Source: Pontivivens ytuae
Lineage (GTDB): Bacteria > Pseudomonadota > Alphaproteobacteria > Rhodobacterales > Rhodobacteraceae
Reading direction: 5' to 3'
Assembly: GCF_015679265.1 (NCBI RefSeq)
Contig: NZ_CP064942.1
Span: 3,018,001-3,082,000, forward strand
DNA: 64,000 nucleotides
Shown piece by piece: positions 8,320 to 18,135 of the stretch (position 1 is the first letter of the stretch; each line of letters opens with the position of its first letter). The position numbers and the translations under genes were made by a program. Below the pieces are notes generated by a model. It had not been told where the DNA came from, searched no databases, and worked only from the letters and a program-made list of their open reading frames with translations.

Positions 8320-9630
8320 ATGATGACCGACACTGGCCCCGCAGATACCCGCGACAGTGCCACCACGGTTCCGCAGACGCCGAAGAGCTTCTTCGCCTCG
8401 CTCGAACTCGACATGCGGCTGATCGGGATGATCGCGGCGCTGTTCGTGATCTGGGTGGGCTTTGCGGCCTTCACCGACGGGCGATTCCTGACGCCGCGCA
8501 ACATCTTCAACCTCACGATCCAGACGGTGAGTGTGGCGATCATGGCCACGGGCATGGTCTTCATCATCGTGACCCGACATATCGATCTGAGCGTGGGCTC
8601 ACTGCTCGCCACCTGCTCGGCGGCGATGGCGGTGCTGCAGACGCAGTACCTGCCGGAGATCTTCGGCCTCGGCTCGCCCATGATCTGGATCTTCGCCGTG
8701 ATCGGCGGGCTGATCGTCGGTACAGCCATCGGGGCGTTCCAAGGCTGGATGGTGGGATATCTCGCCATTCCAGCCTTTATCGTGACGCTGGGCGGTCTGC
8801 TGATCTGGCGCAACGTGGCCTGGTACATGACGAACGGGCAGACAATCGGCCCGCTCGATTCCACCTTCCAGATCTTCGGCGGCATTAATGGCACGCTCGG
8901 GGAGAGCTGGAGCTGGATCATTGGGATGGTCCTGACGGCGGCGGCGCTTGCGATGCTGTTCGCCTCGCGCCGGCGCAAGTCCTCCCACGGCTTCCCGGTG
9001 AAGCCGATGGGGGCCGAGGTTGCACTCGGCGGCATCTTCGCCTTCGCAATCCTCGCCTTCATCTTTATCCTCAACAGCTATTCCATACCGGAGCGGCGGC
9101 TGGAGCGCATGTTCGAGGCGCGCGGCGAGGTGATGCCGGAGGGGCTGGTGCAGGGCTACGGCCTGCCGGTCTCGGTCCTGCTGCTGATCGTGATCGCCAT
9201 CGTGATGACGGTGATTGCGCAGCGTACGCGGCTGGGGCGCTACATCTTCGCCACCGGCGGAAACCCGGATGCCGCGGAGCTCTCGGGCATCAACACCAAG
9301 CTGCTGACGGTCAAGGTCTTTGCCATCATGGGGGCGCTCTGTGCGCTATCGGCGGTGGTCGCTTCGGCACGCCTGACCAACCACTCCAACGACATCGGCA
9401 CGCTGGATGAGCTGCGGGTGATCGCGGCGGCGGTGATCGGCGGCACGGCGCTGTCGGGCGGGATCGGTACGATCTACGGTGCGATCCTCGGCGCGCTCAT
9501 CATGCAGTCGCTTCAGTCGGGCATGGCCATGGTCGGCGTCGATGCACCGCTGCAGAACATCGTGGTCGGCGCGGTCCTCGTGCTCGCCGTCTGGGTCGAC
9601 ATCATCTACCGCCGCCGCGCGGGCCTCTGA
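8320..9630 (+). CDS. xylH: D-xylose ABC transporter, permease
   Basis: A 436-residue inner-membrane permease of the ribose/xylose (BPD_transp_2) family with about ten hydrophobic segments. Family stretches include [12 protein letters not shown] near 85-96, [20 protein letters not shown] and the C-terminal [21 protein letters not shown]. It forms the membrane channel with XylG as ATPase. Two ATGs are adjacent at 8320 and 8323; the ribosome site is weak, as expected for a downstream operon gene. Length matches the longer XylH subgroup. Confidence 0.94.
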   Translation: MMTDTGPADTRDSATTVPQTPKSFFASLELDMRLIGMIAALFVIWVGFAAFTDGRFLTPRNIFNLTIQTVSVAIMATGMVFIIVTRHIDLSVGSLLATCSAAMAVLQTQYLPEIFGLGSPMIWIFAVIGGLIVGTAIGAFQGWMVGYLAIPAFIVTLGGLLIWRNVAWYMTNGQTIGPLDSTFQIFGGINGTLGESWSWIIGMVLTAAALAMLFASRRRKSSHGFPVKPMGAEVALGGIFAFAILAFIFILNSYSIPERRLERMFEARGEVMPEGLVQGYGLPVSVLLLIVIAIVMTVIAQRTRLGRYIFATGGNPDAAELSGINTKLLTVKVFAIMGALCALSAVVASARLTNHSNDIGTLDELRVIAAAVIGGTALSGGIGTIYGAILGALIMQSLQSGMAMVGVDAPLQNIVVGAVLVLAVWVDIIYRRRAGL

Positions 9631-9644
9631 GGGGAGTGACAGTC

Positions 9645-10403
9645 ATGAACACCGGAACCCCTCTCGTCGAGATGCGCAACATGTCCATCGCCTTCGGCGG
9701 TGTGCAGGCGGTCGATGATGTGAGCGTGGACCTGCATCCCGGCGAGGTCGTCGGGCTGCTCGGCCACAACGGCGCAGGAAAGTCGACGCTGATCAAGATC
9801 CTGTCGGGTGCCTACCGTGCCGATGCGGGCGAGATCTTCGTCAACGGCCAGAAGGTCACAATCGAGAACCCGCGCGACGCGCGCGCCAACAACATCGAGA
9901 CGATCTACCAGACGCTGGCGCTCGCCGACAATCTGGACGCGGCCTCGAACCTGTTCCTGGGCCGCGAGATCACCAACGCCTTCGGCATGGTGGACGACGA
10001 CGCGATGGAGGCGGAGACGCGCAAGATCATGGCGCGGCTCAACCCAAACTTCAAAAAGTTCGCGGCCCCTGTGAGTGCTCTCTCGGGCGGTCAGCGCCAG
10101 TCGGTCGCCATCGCCCGCGCGGTCTATTTCAACGCGAAGATCCTGATCATGGATGAGCCCACCGCGGCCCTCGGCGTGCACGAGACGCAGATGGTTGCGG
10201 AGCTGATCGAGGAGCTGAAGAAGCAGGGGATCGGCATCTTCCTGATCTCCCACGACATCCAGGACGTCTTCAAGCTCTGCGACCGGGTAAGCGTGATGAA
10301 GAACGGCCAGCTCGTCGGTACCGAGCGGGTCGAGGATGTGACCGAGGACGACGTCCTCGGCATGATCATCCTCGGCAAGAAGCCCGAACACCGGGCGGCC
10401 TGA
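9645..10403 (+). CDS. xylG: Sugar ABC transporter ATPase, single nucleotide-binding domain
   Basis: A 252-residue ATPase that powers xylose uptake: Walker [10 protein letters not shown] at 40-48, signature LSGGQ at 146-150, Walker B ILIMDE at 166-171 and switch histidine at 203. E. coli XylG has two fused ATPase domains (about 510 residues); this one has a single domain, like FrcA-type sugar ATPases, and presumably acts as a homodimer. A GGGGAG site sets the ATG at 9645 rather than the in-frame GTG at 9636. Its stop overlaps the xylB start (TGATG). Confidence 0.93.
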   Translation: MNTGTPLVEMRNMSIAFGGVQAVDDVSVDLHPGEVVGLLGHNGAGKSTLIKILSGAYRADAGEIFVNGQKVTIENPRDARANNIETIYQTLALADNLDAASNLFLGREITNAFGMVDDDAMEAETRKIMARLNPNFKKFAAPVSALSGGQRQSVAIARAVYFNAKILIMDEPTAALGVHETQMVAELIEELKKQGIGIFLISHDIQDVFKLCDRVSVMKNGQLVGTERVEDVTEDDVLGMIILGKKPEHRAA

Positions 10404-11842
10404 TGTATCTGGGGCTCGACCTCGGCACCTCCTCGCTGAAGGGGGTGCTGGTCGACGAGACCCAGGCGGTCGCGGGCCAGGCGACCGCACCCTTGAGCGT
10501 GGATCGGCCGGCCTCCGGCTGGTCGGAGCAGTCGCCGGTGGAATGGCTGCGCGCGGCCGAGGCGGTGTTCGATGCTTTGGCGGCTGAGCATAACCTGTCC
10601 GCCGTGCGCGGCATCGGGCTGTCGGGGCAGATGCATGGGGCAACGCTGCTCGATGCCTCCGACGACGTGCTACGGCCCTGCATCCTGTGGAATGACACCC
10701 GCGCGGCGGAGGAAGCGGCGGCGCTGGACGCCGATCCGGTATTCCGCGAGTTGACGGGCAACATCGTCTTTCCCGGCTTCACCGCGCCGAAGCTTGCCTG
10801 GGTCCGGGCGCATGAGCCTGAGGTGTTCGCGAAAGTCGCCAAGGTGCTACTGCCGAAGGACTACCTGCGCCTCTGGCTGACCGGCGAGCACGTCGCCGAG
10901 ATGTCGGATGCCGCCGGAACGAGCTGGCTCGATGTCGCCGCCCGCGACTGGGCCGATCGGCTGCTGGCCGTGACCGGGCTCACGCGCGAGCAGATGCCGC
11001 GGCTCGTGGAAGGCACCGAGGTGTCCGGCGGCACCCGGCCCGAACTGGCGCAGCGCTGGGGGCTGACGGCTGGAACACCGGTCGCGGGCGGTGCCGGGGA
11101 CAACGCCGCCGCGGCCGTGGGCATGGGCGTTGTGAAGGCGGGGCAGGCGTTCCTGTCGCTCGGTACCTCTGGTGTGCTGTTCGCCGCCAATGACAGTTTC
11201 GCACCCGATCCGGGCAGTGCGGTGCATACGTTCTGTCACGCGCTGCCGGGGAAGTGGCACCAGATGGGCGTGATCCTCGCGGCGACCGATGCGCTGAACT
11301 GGTATGCGGGTGTCGCGGGGTCGACCGCGCGCGACCTGACCGGTGCGCTTTGCGAGGTGGTAGCACCCGGCCGCACGTTGTTCCTGCCCTATCTGGGCGG
11401 CGAGCGGACGCCTCACAACGATGCCGGGGTGCGCGGCGCCTTCCTCGGGCTGGAGCACGCGGCCGACCGCGACGCCATGACCCGCGCGGTGCTGGAGGGC
11501 GTCGCCTTCGCCTTCGCCGACAGCCGCGATGCGCTTGCTGCGACCGGAACGCGGCTCGAGCGAGCCACGGCGGTGGGGGGCGGCTCGCTCTCGTCCCACT
11601 GGCTGCAGGTCGTTGCCAACGCGACCGGCCTGATCCTCGATGTTCCCGAAGCGGGTGATTTCGGTGGAGCCTTCGGCGCAGCCCGGCTGGGCCTCATGGC
11701 CGCCGAAGGCGCGGGGGCCGAGATCGCCACGCCACCCACCATCGCCCGATCCATCGAACCCGACCCGGCGCTGGCCGATGCCTTCGCCGCCGGTCATGCC
11801 CGTTACCGCGCCGCCTATTCCGCCATCAGGAGCGTCTCATGA
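10403..11842 (+). CDS. xylB: Xylulokinase
   Basis: A 479-residue FGGY-family kinase converting D-xylulose to xylulose 5-phosphate with ATP, feeding the pentose phosphate pathway. The N-terminal phosphate-binding loop [13 protein letters not shown] (residues about 5-17), the [13 protein letters not shown] substrate region and the C-terminal [17 protein letters not shown] signature are all visible. Length is normal for the family. It is coupled at both ends, sharing bases with xylG upstream and xylA downstream. Confidence 0.96.
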   Translation: MYLGLDLGTSSLKGVLVDETQAVAGQATAPLSVDRPASGWSEQSPVEWLRAAEAVFDALAAEHNLSAVRGIGLSGQMHGATLLDASDDVLRPCILWNDTRAAEEAAALDADPVFRELTGNIVFPGFTAPKLAWVRAHEPEVFAKVAKVLLPKDYLRLWLTGEHVAEMSDAAGTSWLDVAARDWADRLLAVTGLTREQMPRLVEGTEVSGGTRPELAQRWGLTAGTPVAGGAGDNAAAAVGMGVVKAGQAFLSLGTSGVLFAANDSFAPDPGSAVHTFCHALPGKWHQMGVILAATDALNWYAGVAGSTARDLTGALCEVVAPGRTLFLPYLGGERTPHNDAGVRGAFLGLEHAADRDAMTRAVLEGVAFAFADSRDALAATGTRLERATAVGGGSLSSHWLQVVANATGLILDVPEAGDFGGAFGAARLGLMAAEGAGAEIATPPTIARSIEPDPALADAFAAGHARYRAAYSAIRSVS

Positions 11843-13137
11843 GCTATTTCGACGGCATCACCCCCGTGACCTTCGAAGGACCCGACAGCAACAACCCGCT
11901 CGCCTTCCGCCACTACGATCCCGACGAGGTGGTGATGGGCAAGCGGATGGAGGAGCACCTGCGCTTCGCCGTGTGCTACTGGCACAACTTCGCGTGGGAG
12001 GGCGGCGACCCCTTCGGCGGGCGCACCTTCGAGCGACCCTGGTTCGGTGACACGATGGACCATGCGCGGGCAAAGGCGGACGCGGCCTTCGACATGTTCC
12101 GCATCCTCGGCGTGCCTTACTTCTGCTTCCATGACGCCGATGTGCGGCCCGAGGGCGCGGATTTCGCCGAGAACACGGCCAATCTGGAGGCCATCGTCGA
12201 TCTCTTCGAAGAGAAGATGAAGGACGGGCCGAAGCTGCTGTGGGGCACCGCCAACCTCTTCTCCCACCGCCGCTACATGGCCGGGGCCGCGACCAATCCG
12301 GATCCAGACGTGTTCGCCTTCGCCGCCGCGACGGTGAAGACCTGCCTCGACGCCACGCACAGGTTGGGCGGGGAGAACTACGTGCTCTGGGGCGGGCGCG
12401 AGGGGTATGAGACGCTGCTCAACACGGATATGGGCCGCGAACTCGACCACCTCGCGAAGTTCATCGAGAAGGTGGTGGATCACAAGCACCGCATCGGCTT
12501 CGAAGGCACGATCCTGATCGAGCCGAAGCCGCAGGAGCCGACCAAGCACCAGTACGACTACGACGTCGCCACATGCTACGGCTTCCTGAAGCGTTACGGG
12601 TTGGAGAACGAGGTGAAGCTCAACATCGAGCAGGGCCACGCGATCCTCGCCGGGCATTCCTTCGAGCACGAGATCGCGCTGGCGCAGGCGCTTGGGGCCT
12701 TCGGCTCGATCGACATGAACCGCAACGACTACCAGTCGGGCTGGGACACGGACCAGTTCCCGAACAACGTGCCGGAGGTCGCGCTGGCCTATTACCACAT
12801 CCTGAAGGGGGGCGGGTTCGGCACCGGCGGCACCAATTTCGACGCGAAGCTGCGGCGCCAGTCCCTCGATCCGGAGGATCTGATCGCGGCCCATGTCGGC
12901 GGCATGGATGTCTGCGCCCGCGGGCTGAAAGCTGCCGCGGCGATGCTGGAGGAAGGGGGCCTGGAGGCCGCGCTCACCGATCGCTATGCCGGTTGGGAAG
13001 GTGCGGATGCGAAGCACATGCTCCACGAGGAGAGCCTGGAGGACATCGCCGCCCGCGTGGCGCGCGACGGCGTCAATCCGAGCCCCGTGTCAGGGCGGCA
13101 GGAGCGGCTGGAAAACCACGTAAACCGTTTCGTCTGA
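11839..13137 (+). CDS. xylA: Xylose isomerase
   Basis: A 432-residue TIM-barrel isomerase interconverting D-xylose and D-xylulose with two divalent metals. Catalytic HD (FCFHD, H98) and metal-binding elements are present: [10 protein letters not shown] at 182-191, [14 protein letters not shown] from 227, GHSFEHE at 272-278 and WDTDQFP at 302-308. Length fits the class II family (about 435-440). The start overlaps the xylB stop, so transport, isomerisation and phosphorylation are encoded together. Confidence 0.97.
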   Translation: MSYFDGITPVTFEGPDSNNPLAFRHYDPDEVVMGKRMEEHLRFAVCYWHNFAWEGGDPFGGRTFERPWFGDTMDHARAKADAAFDMFRILGVPYFCFHDADVRPEGADFAENTANLEAIVDLFEEKMKDGPKLLWGTANLFSHRRYMAGAATNPDPDVFAFAAATVKTCLDATHRLGGENYVLWGGREGYETLLNTDMGRELDHLAKFIEKVVDHKHRIGFEGTILIEPKPQEPTKHQYDYDVATCYGFLKRYGLENEVKLNIEQGHAILAGHSFEHEIALAQALGAFGSIDMNRNDYQSGWDTDQFPNNVPEVALAYYHILKGGGFGTGGTNFDAKLRRQSLDPEDLIAAHVGGMDVCARGLKAAAAMLEEGGLEAALTDRYAGWEGADAKHMLHEESLEDIAARVARDGVNPSPVSGRQERLENHVNRFV

Positions 13138-13171
13138 ACGGCGTGGCTGGACGGATGACTGCGGGGCGCGT

Positions 13172-13621
13172 ATGGGAAAAGCTCCGCGCCGTCCCGAACA
13201 GGTGAGCATGACATCCTTCCAGAAACGCCGCCTGCACGTGCTGACGCGCCGCGAATTCTGGCGGCTTGTGCGTTTCGGCGTGGTCGGCGTGTGCCTCGCA
13301 GCGACTTATGCGGGCCTGTTCCTGGGGCTGCGCGAGTTCGGTCTGACCCGCTGGGAATCCAATGGGATCGCCTTTTCGATCTCGACGGCGCTGCAATACG
13401 TGGCGCACACGAAGTGGACCTTTCAGAGCCGGATCTGGGACACCGGGCAGCAGACGAAGTTCCTTGTCGTGATCGGCATCGGCGTCGTCTACTCCTTCAT
13501 CGTGACGACGAAGCTGACCCCGTTCTTCGGCTGGCCGGACTGGGGTGCTGCGGCCTGCGTGATCTTCACGCTGCCGATACTGAACTACATCCTCTATCGC
13601 TTCTGGGTGTTCCGCGTCTGA
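13172..13621 (+). CDS. GtrA-family membrane protein
   Basis: A small integral membrane protein (149 residues from the ATG at 13172; 137 from the ATG at 13208) with four hydrophobic segments and a basic N-terminus. The spacing, with FGVVGVCLAATYAGLF, an ALQYVAHTKWTF loop and the ending LNYILYRFWVFRV, matches GtrA/DPMS-type proteins that help flip or modify undecaprenyl-linked sugars. No glycosyltransferase partner lies nearby. It follows xylA by 34 bases but no functional link to xylose is apparent. Start is uncertain. Confidence 0.8.
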   Translation: MGKAPRRPEQVSMTSFQKRRLHVLTRREFWRLVRFGVVGVCLAATYAGLFLGLREFGLTRWESNGIAFSISTALQYVAHTKWTFQSRIWDTGQQTKFLVVIGIGVVYSFIVTTKLTPFFGWPDWGAAACVIFTLPILNYILYRFWVFRV

Positions 13622-13627
13622 CGGACG

Positions 13628-14260
13628 TTACCGCAGCGCACTGACGCTGCTGGCCGGCACGTCGCGCCCGTCGGAGAGCCGCAAGCTGTTGCCATCGGGC
13701 GAAAAGCGCGCCTCCTCCACCGTAGCAAAACCATAGCCATTCGCGATGAGGCGATCTCCCTGTGCTGCGGGGCCGCGCAGCTCGAAGCTGTAGGTGCCGG
13801 GTGAAGCCTGCAGGCCGTTGTTGAGCGTTCCTGTCCAAGTACCGCTGCCGTAAGGCTGGTCGCTGACGATCTCACCCAGGCCATCCCGCACCACGAGCCG
13901 CGCGCCCGTCGGGGCATCGGCGTCGAATTCCGGTGTAACCGGCGTGCCGTTGAAGGGGATTGGCCCCTCGACCGCGACCTCCCGCCCGATCCAGCCGCCG
14001 AGTGCGGAGACGTCGCTTTCTCTCAGAGCCGAGGTCAGCCCGTCGAGCTTGGTATTGGTGAGGATCTGTTGCTCGACCGAGGTGAAGGTGGCGAGCTGCG
14101 CCACGAACTCCGTCGATTCCATAGGGTTGAGCGGGTTCTGGTTGCGGAGCTGGGCTGTGAGCAACGTCAGAAACGTTTCGTAGTCGGTCACGGACGAGGT
14201 GTTGGTGCTCGCAGCCGGTGCTTGGCTCTGGGTTTGCGTCGTCGAGGTCACGGCGTCCAT
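13628..14260 (-). CDS. flgD: Flagellar hook-capping protein FlgD
   Basis: A 210-residue scaffold protein that caps the growing hook so that FlgE subunits can polymerise. The N-terminus carries the family signature DYETFLTLLTAQLRNQNPL and the stretch STEFVAQLATFTSVEQ (residues about 26-65); the remainder is the Ig/Tudor-like region. It follows fliK by 9 bases on the same strand, a pairing common because FliK and FlgD both act on the hook. Confidence 0.94.
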   Translation of the reverse strand: MDAVTSTTQTQSQAPAASTNTSSVTDYETFLTLLTAQLRNQNPLNPMESTEFVAQLATFTSVEQQILTNTKLDGLTSALRESDVSALGGWIGREVAVEGPIPFNGTPVTPEFDADAPTGARLVVRDGLGEIVSDQPYGSGTWTGTLNNGLQASPGTYSFELRGPAAQGDRLIANGYGFATVEEARFSPDGNSLRLSDGRDVPASSVSALR

Positions 14261-14269
14261 CGGGATCTC

Positions 14270-15604
14270 CTACACTCTGAGGTCGAGGCCACTGGCGGGC
14301 TGGCGCTGCAACGGGGTGGGTTCGGCGTCGGTCGTCACAGACGCGAAGGTGCCGGTCTCCTCGCGGTCGGGTGTGGTCTGGTCGGAGCCTGCCGACTGGT
14401 CGGAGAACTGCAGGTCGGCGCCCTCGAACCCGGCTGCGGAAAGCTCGCGGGCCAGGTGCTCGGCATTGCGGCGGAGAAGGTCCATCGTCTCGTTCCGCTC
14501 GGCGGCGATGAGTGCGGAGAGCCCGTCCTCGGTAAAGCTGAGCGTTACGGTCAGCCGTCCAAGTTCCGGTGGGTCGAGGCGGAGCTCCGCCGTGCGTACC
14601 TGCCCGTCGGCTGCCAGCCGCACGATCTCTGCTGCGAGCTGCGTGTGCGCTATGGGAGCCGCGGGTGCCGCCGTCGCGCGTGAGGTCGGATCGGTTCGCC
14701 ACGTGTTCGTCTCGACAACTGGGTCGGATGGGATCGGCGGGGCGGGAGTGTCCGGCGTGTCGGCCACGTTGGGCGCGATGGCGGACGCGATTGGCGATGC
14801 TGCGGTGCGCGGCTGAAGCTCACGCGCTTCGGCCGGCGCGCTGTCTGTTCGTTTGATCGGCGGCGGATCGCCTTCCGTTGGTTCGGCCTCGGCAGCTGCC
14901 TCCGCGCGTTGGCTGACATCAGGGGAGGTCGCTGCTTTACTCTGCTGATGCGGAGCCTGGACGATCTTCGGCATTGGGGCAGTTGGAGGCGCATTCTCCG
15001 GTGGAACCGCTGCCGTCCCGAGGCGATCGGGCTTCGGCGCGGCCTCATCGGCGGCTGCATTTACAGCCGCGGTTTGGGGCAGCAGGATCTGGCCCTCATT
15101 CGCGTCCGCAGAAGTTGCGGTGATCTGTTTCGGATCGAGCACAGGCGCTGGTTCGGTGTCCCCCTTCAAACCCTGCGGTCTGTGCGTGTGTTCGGGCTCG
15201 ATCTCGCCAGCGTCGGAGATAATCGGGGTTTGTGCAGATACCTCAATATCCGTCATGCCGAGGTCGGTTTGATTCGGCGCGGGGGCAGTGGTGCCGACTA
15301 GCGGCGCTGTCGCGACTTCAGCTTCTGCATCCGCCGAGTTTTTGGACGAAGGGAGCTCGAGCGTGTTCGGGAAGGCGGTCATCTCAGGCATTCGCATTCC
15401 CGAGCGAGTGTCGGGGAGCAGGTGTTCTTCGACGTCACCGGATGTCGCCTCGCCCGATGGCTCGGCAAAGAGATCGGTGAACCCGCCCGGATCATCTGAT
15501 TCCGTCGGCAAGCCTGCAGGCGCGGCAGACGGGTTGGTCGGAGCCATTCCAAGGATCTGGAGCAGGACGTGCATTGGTTTCTCGCGTTGCTTCGCCCTCG
15601 TCAT
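14270..15604 (-). CDS. fliK: Flagellar hook-length control protein FliK
   Basis: A 444-residue secreted ruler protein. Most of it is a low-complexity Pro/Ala/Glu/Thr-rich region (about residues 40-310), as expected for the FliK ruler, followed by the Flg_hook C-terminal domain with AELRLDPPELGRLTVTLSF, which interacts with FlhB to switch export specificity. The ATG at 15604 is used; an ATG at 15574 is an alternative start. Note that its partner FlhB here has an altered cleavage motif. Confidence 0.88.
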   Translation of the reverse strand: MTRAKQREKPMHVLLQILGMAPTNPSAAPAGLPTESDDPGGFTDLFAEPSGEATSGDVEEHLLPDTRSGMRMPEMTAFPNTLELPSSKNSADAEAEVATAPLVGTTAPAPNQTDLGMTDIEVSAQTPIISDAGEIEPEHTHRPQGLKGDTEPAPVLDPKQITATSADANEGQILLPQTAAVNAAADEAAPKPDRLGTAAVPPENAPPTAPMPKIVQAPHQQSKAATSPDVSQRAEAAAEAEPTEGDPPPIKRTDSAPAEARELQPRTAASPIASAIAPNVADTPDTPAPPIPSDPVVETNTWRTDPTSRATAAPAAPIAHTQLAAEIVRLAADGQVRTAELRLDPPELGRLTVTLSFTEDGLSALIAAERNETMDLLRRNAEHLARELSAAGFEGADLQFSDQSAGSDQTTPDREETGTFASVTTDAEPTPLQRQPASGLDLRV

Positions 15605-15616
15605 GCCTGGAAGGTC

Positions 15617-15631
15617 TTACGATTTCTTTAC
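15617..15631. promoter_or_regulatory. Weak CtrA-like box between fliK and flgJ-like gene
   Basis: TTAC-N7-TTAC in the 73-bp divergent gap between fliK and the rod-binding protein gene. It departs at two bases from the TTAA-N7-TTAA consensus but keeps the seven-base spacing seen at the other candidate boxes in this window. Confidence 0.3.
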
Positions 15632-15677
15632 CCAGCGCCCTCATGATGATCGCAAATCATCTCAGACGGAGCATGCC

Positions 15678-15950
15678 ATGGATGTCGTTGCCACTCCGCC
15701 CGCCACCGCGTCTCTCGACCGGCGGGCAGCGCTCGAAAAGACCGCGCGGGAGTTCGAGGCCGCGTTCTTGTCGGAGATGCTGCAGCATTCCGGTATGGGG
15801 CGCGCGCGCGCCGCGATGGGAGGCGGCGCCGGCGAGGATGCGTTTGCATCCCTGCTGGCTCGCGAGCAGGCGAAAGCCTTTGCCGATGCGGGCGGGATCG
15901 GGCTCGCGCGTCACATCTTCGACAGCTTGTGGGAGGGGACGGATGCGTGA
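15678..15950 (+). CDS. flgJ: Rod-binding protein, FlgJ N-terminal-domain type
   Basis: A 90-residue protein equal to the N-terminal rod-binding domain of FlgJ: LEKTAREFEAAFLSEMLQHS (residues 19-38), then a glycine-rich GGGAGEDAFASLLAREQAKA segment. It lacks the muramidase domain of enterobacterial FlgJ; a separate lytic transglycosylase gene lies at 29776-30393 and may supply that activity. A GGAG site precedes the ATG at 15678. Its last codons overlap the next gene by 8 bases. Confidence 0.88.
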   Translation: MDVVATPPATASLDRRAALEKTAREFEAAFLSEMLQHSGMGRARAAMGGGAGEDAFASLLAREQAKAFADAGGIGLARHIFDSLWEGTDA

Positions 15951-16245
15951 TCGCCGGTTGGGACGGATCCTCAGGATGCTGGATGGGCAACGCGCCGCGC
16001 TGCTCTCCGGCCACTATGATATCGCGCCAATGCTGGAGCGGGTGGAGGCGCTGCTCGCCCCACTCGACGCCGAGCAGATGGCGGTCGTGCGGGGGCGCTT
16101 GGAGCGCAACCTTCGGCTGATCGAGGCGGCGCGCGCGGGGTTGGAGGAGAGCCGCGCAGGCTCTCGTGACGCCGGTTTCGCCTACGGTCCCGACGGTCGT
16201 CGGGCGGCGTTGGGTGAACCCTCCGGCCTCTCCTTGCGCCGTTAA
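15943..16245 (+). CDS. Small helical flagellar protein, possibly FlgN-like chaperone
   Basis: A 100-residue, mostly helical, charged protein with a leucine-rich region (MLERVEALLAPLDAEQMAVV) and an arginine-rich stretch (LERNLRLIEAARAGLEESRA). Size and position directly after the rod-binding protein fit an FlgN-type chaperone for hook-associated proteins, but sequence similarity is too weak to be sure. It is coupled to the gene before it by an 8-base overlap and stands just before the flagellin leader. Confidence 0.65.
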   Translation: MRDRRLGRILRMLDGQRAALLSGHYDIAPMLERVEALLAPLDAEQMAVVRGRLERNLRLIEAARAGLEESRAGSRDAGFAYGPDGRRAALGEPSGLSLRR

Positions 16246-16303
16246 CTCTGATCGACCGTTTCTTTTACGTCCTGTTAGGGGCGACGGTGCCAAAACGTTT
16301 CCG

Positions 16304-16421
16304 CGATCTTCGAGATCGGCACGGCGAAGGGCAAAGCCCGGCGCCGTACACGTCAGAACGGCGACCGCAGTCGGACCGTGTGGTCCGGCCAGAACCGTAA
16401 ACGCGGTGTCGAACGCACCGC
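16304..16421 (+). promoter_or_regulatory. Structured flagellin leader with four stem-loops
   Basis: The 192-bp gap before flagellin can fold into four successive hairpins: CGATCT/AGATCG at 16304-16318; a two-part stem ACGGCG..GGGC/GCCC..CGCCGT at 16321-16347; CGGACC/GGTCCG at 16372-16387; and GCGGTG/CACCGC at 16403-16421, ending close to the CGGAGGA ribosome site. In Caulobacter, FlbT binds flagellin mRNA leaders, and flaF and flbT lie directly downstream here, so post-transcriptional control is likely (inference). The promoter itself was not identified. Confidence 0.6.
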
Positions 16422-16437
16422 TCGCCGGAGGACTGAT

Positions 16438-17682
16438 ATGTCCAGCATTCTTACGAACAACAGCGCCATGGTGGCCCTGGACACCCTGCGCAACATCAAC
16501 ATGAGCCTGTCCAAGACCCAGTCGGAGATCTCGACCGGTCTCAAAATCAGCTCCGCCGCAGACAACGCGGCGATCTGGTCGATCAGCCAGGTCATGCAGA
16601 GCGACGTCGACGGGTTCGGCGCGATCTCCGAGAACCTGTCGCTCGGCAACTCCACCGTCGCTGTGGCGCGGAAGGCCGCGGAGTCCATTGTGGACCTGCT
16701 CGGCGACGTGAAGACACAGGTCGTGGCCGCGCAGGAGTCCGGCAACGACAAGGCCAAGATCCAGACCGAGATCGTGGCCCTGCGCGACCAGGTGAACTCC
16801 ATCGTCGGTGCAGCCCAGTTCAATGGGGTCAACCTGCTGCAGCCGGGTCAGGACATCTCGATCCTGTCCTCGCTCGACCGCGCCAGCGACGGCACGGTGT
16901 CGACCTCCGCGATCTCGGTGAGCCGGACGGATCTGTCGGCTGCTGTCGAGGTCGTCGGCACGACGGCGACGACCGCGGGCTCGCTCCTGACGGGCACGCG
17001 GACCGGCTCGGCAGTGGCGGGGAACGCCACTCCTGCGAACGCCATCGTCGATTTCACGGCAGGCGGAGTGGAGGCAGGCGCGACTTACCAGATCACGCTC
17101 GACGGCAACGGCGCCGCGGGGGCGGACACTGGCGGCGTTCAGACCTTCACCTATGTCGCGAACGGGACCGAGACCGAAGTCGATGTCTCGACCGCGCTCA
17201 AGGCGCAGATCGATACCTATCTGACGGACAATAGCCTGACCCTCATCACCACCTCGCAGAACGCCACGACCGGCGAACTGACGATTGCCATTGGCGGTGG
17301 GCAGGGTACCGACAGCATTAATGTCGGCATCGCGGAGTTCACGGGCGGTACCGCTGCGGGCGGGCTGACCGAGCTCGGCGCGATGGACGTGACGACGACG
17401 GAAGGCGCCGCGCAGGCCCTGACGGACATCGAGACGCTCATCAACACCGCGATCGATGCCGCCGCCGCCTTTGGTTCGGTCCAGGGCCGGATCGAGACGC
17501 AGCAGAGCTTTGTCCAGAGCCTCACCGACTCCCTGACGACCGGCAAAGGCGCATTGGTCGACGCGGATATGGAGGAGGCGTCGGCCCGTCTGCAGGCGCT
17601 TCAGGTGCAGCAGCAGCTCGGCATCCAGTCGCTCTCGATCGCCAACCAGGCGCCGCAGAACATCCTCGCGCTGTTCCGCTGA
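16438..17682 (+). CDS. fliC: Flagellin
   Basis: A 414-residue filament protein. The N-terminal D0/D1 region (SILTNNSAMVALDTLRNIN, then STGLKISSAADNAAIW) and the C-terminal region (MEEASARLQALQVQQQLGIQ, ending ALFR) are well conserved, with a variable Thr/Gly/Ala-rich middle (about residues 180-325) exposed on the filament. A CGGAGGA site precedes the ATG at 16438. It is followed by flaF and flbT, the usual alphaproteobacterial flagellin regulators. It is the only flagellin seen in the window. Confidence 0.96.
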   Translation: MSSILTNNSAMVALDTLRNINMSLSKTQSEISTGLKISSAADNAAIWSISQVMQSDVDGFGAISENLSLGNSTVAVARKAAESIVDLLGDVKTQVVAAQESGNDKAKIQTEIVALRDQVNSIVGAAQFNGVNLLQPGQDISILSSLDRASDGTVSTSAISVSRTDLSAAVEVVGTTATTAGSLLTGTRTGSAVAGNATPANAIVDFTAGGVEAGATYQITLDGNGAAGADTGGVQTFTYVANGTETEVDVSTALKAQIDTYLTDNSLTLITTSQNATTGELTIAIGGGQGTDSINVGIAEFTGGTAAGGLTELGAMDVTTTEGAAQALTDIETLINTAIDAAAAFGSVQGRIETQQSFVQSLTDSLTTGKGALVDADMEEASARLQALQVQQQLGIQSLSIANQAPQNILALFR

Positions 17683-17757
17683 TCCGAGATCTGATCCGGG
17701 CCGCTTCCCGCGACCCGGATCCCTCGGACCGAACGACCAGCCTTGAAGGAGAGGGTG

Positions 17758-18135
17758 ATGAACCACGCCCAACAGGCCCGCCGCGCCTATGGAGCGGCCC
17801 GTACCGGCACGATCACGCCGCGGACGGCCGAATACGATGCTTTCGCTCGGGTCACGGCGCGTCTGGACGCGCCCCGGACCGGAGGTGCCGAAGACTATCC
17901 ACAGCTTGCCGGCGCGCTGCACGACAACTGCCGGCTCTGGCTCGCCCTCGCACGGGACCTCGTCAGTGACGGGAACCGGTTGCCGGAGGATGTGCGCCTG
18001 CGTCTGATCGCGCTCGCAGGCTTCGTCCAGACCCACACTGCGCAAGTCCTGCGCGACGAAGCGGAGGCGGCACCGCTCATTGACGTCAACCGTGCGATCA
18101 TGCGCGGCCTCTCATCCGAACGACAGGTGGCATGA
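17758..18135 (+). CDS. flaF: Flagellin synthesis regulator FlaF
   Basis: A 125-residue cytoplasmic protein needed for flagellin synthesis or secretion in alphaproteobacteria, usually acting opposite to FlbT. Family features are ARRAYGAA near the N-terminus, the ALHDNCRLWLALARDL core and LRLRLIALAGFV. The AAGGAGAG ribosome site at 17746-17753 points to the ATG at 17758; a TTG 15 bases upstream overlaps that site and is unlikely. Its stop overlaps the flbT start. Confidence 0.93.
   Translation: MNHAQQARRAYGAARTGTITPRTAEYDAFARVTARLDAPRTGGAEDYPQLAGALHDNCRLWLALARDLVSDGNRLPEDVRLRLIALAGFVQTHTAQVLRDEAEAAPLIDVNRAIMRGLSSERQVA

Noticed and set aside
15628..18045. 805-residue open frame opposite flagellin and neighbours
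   Set aside because: Runs through flagellin, the rod-binding gene and flaF on the opposite strand; no motif, no ribosome site.
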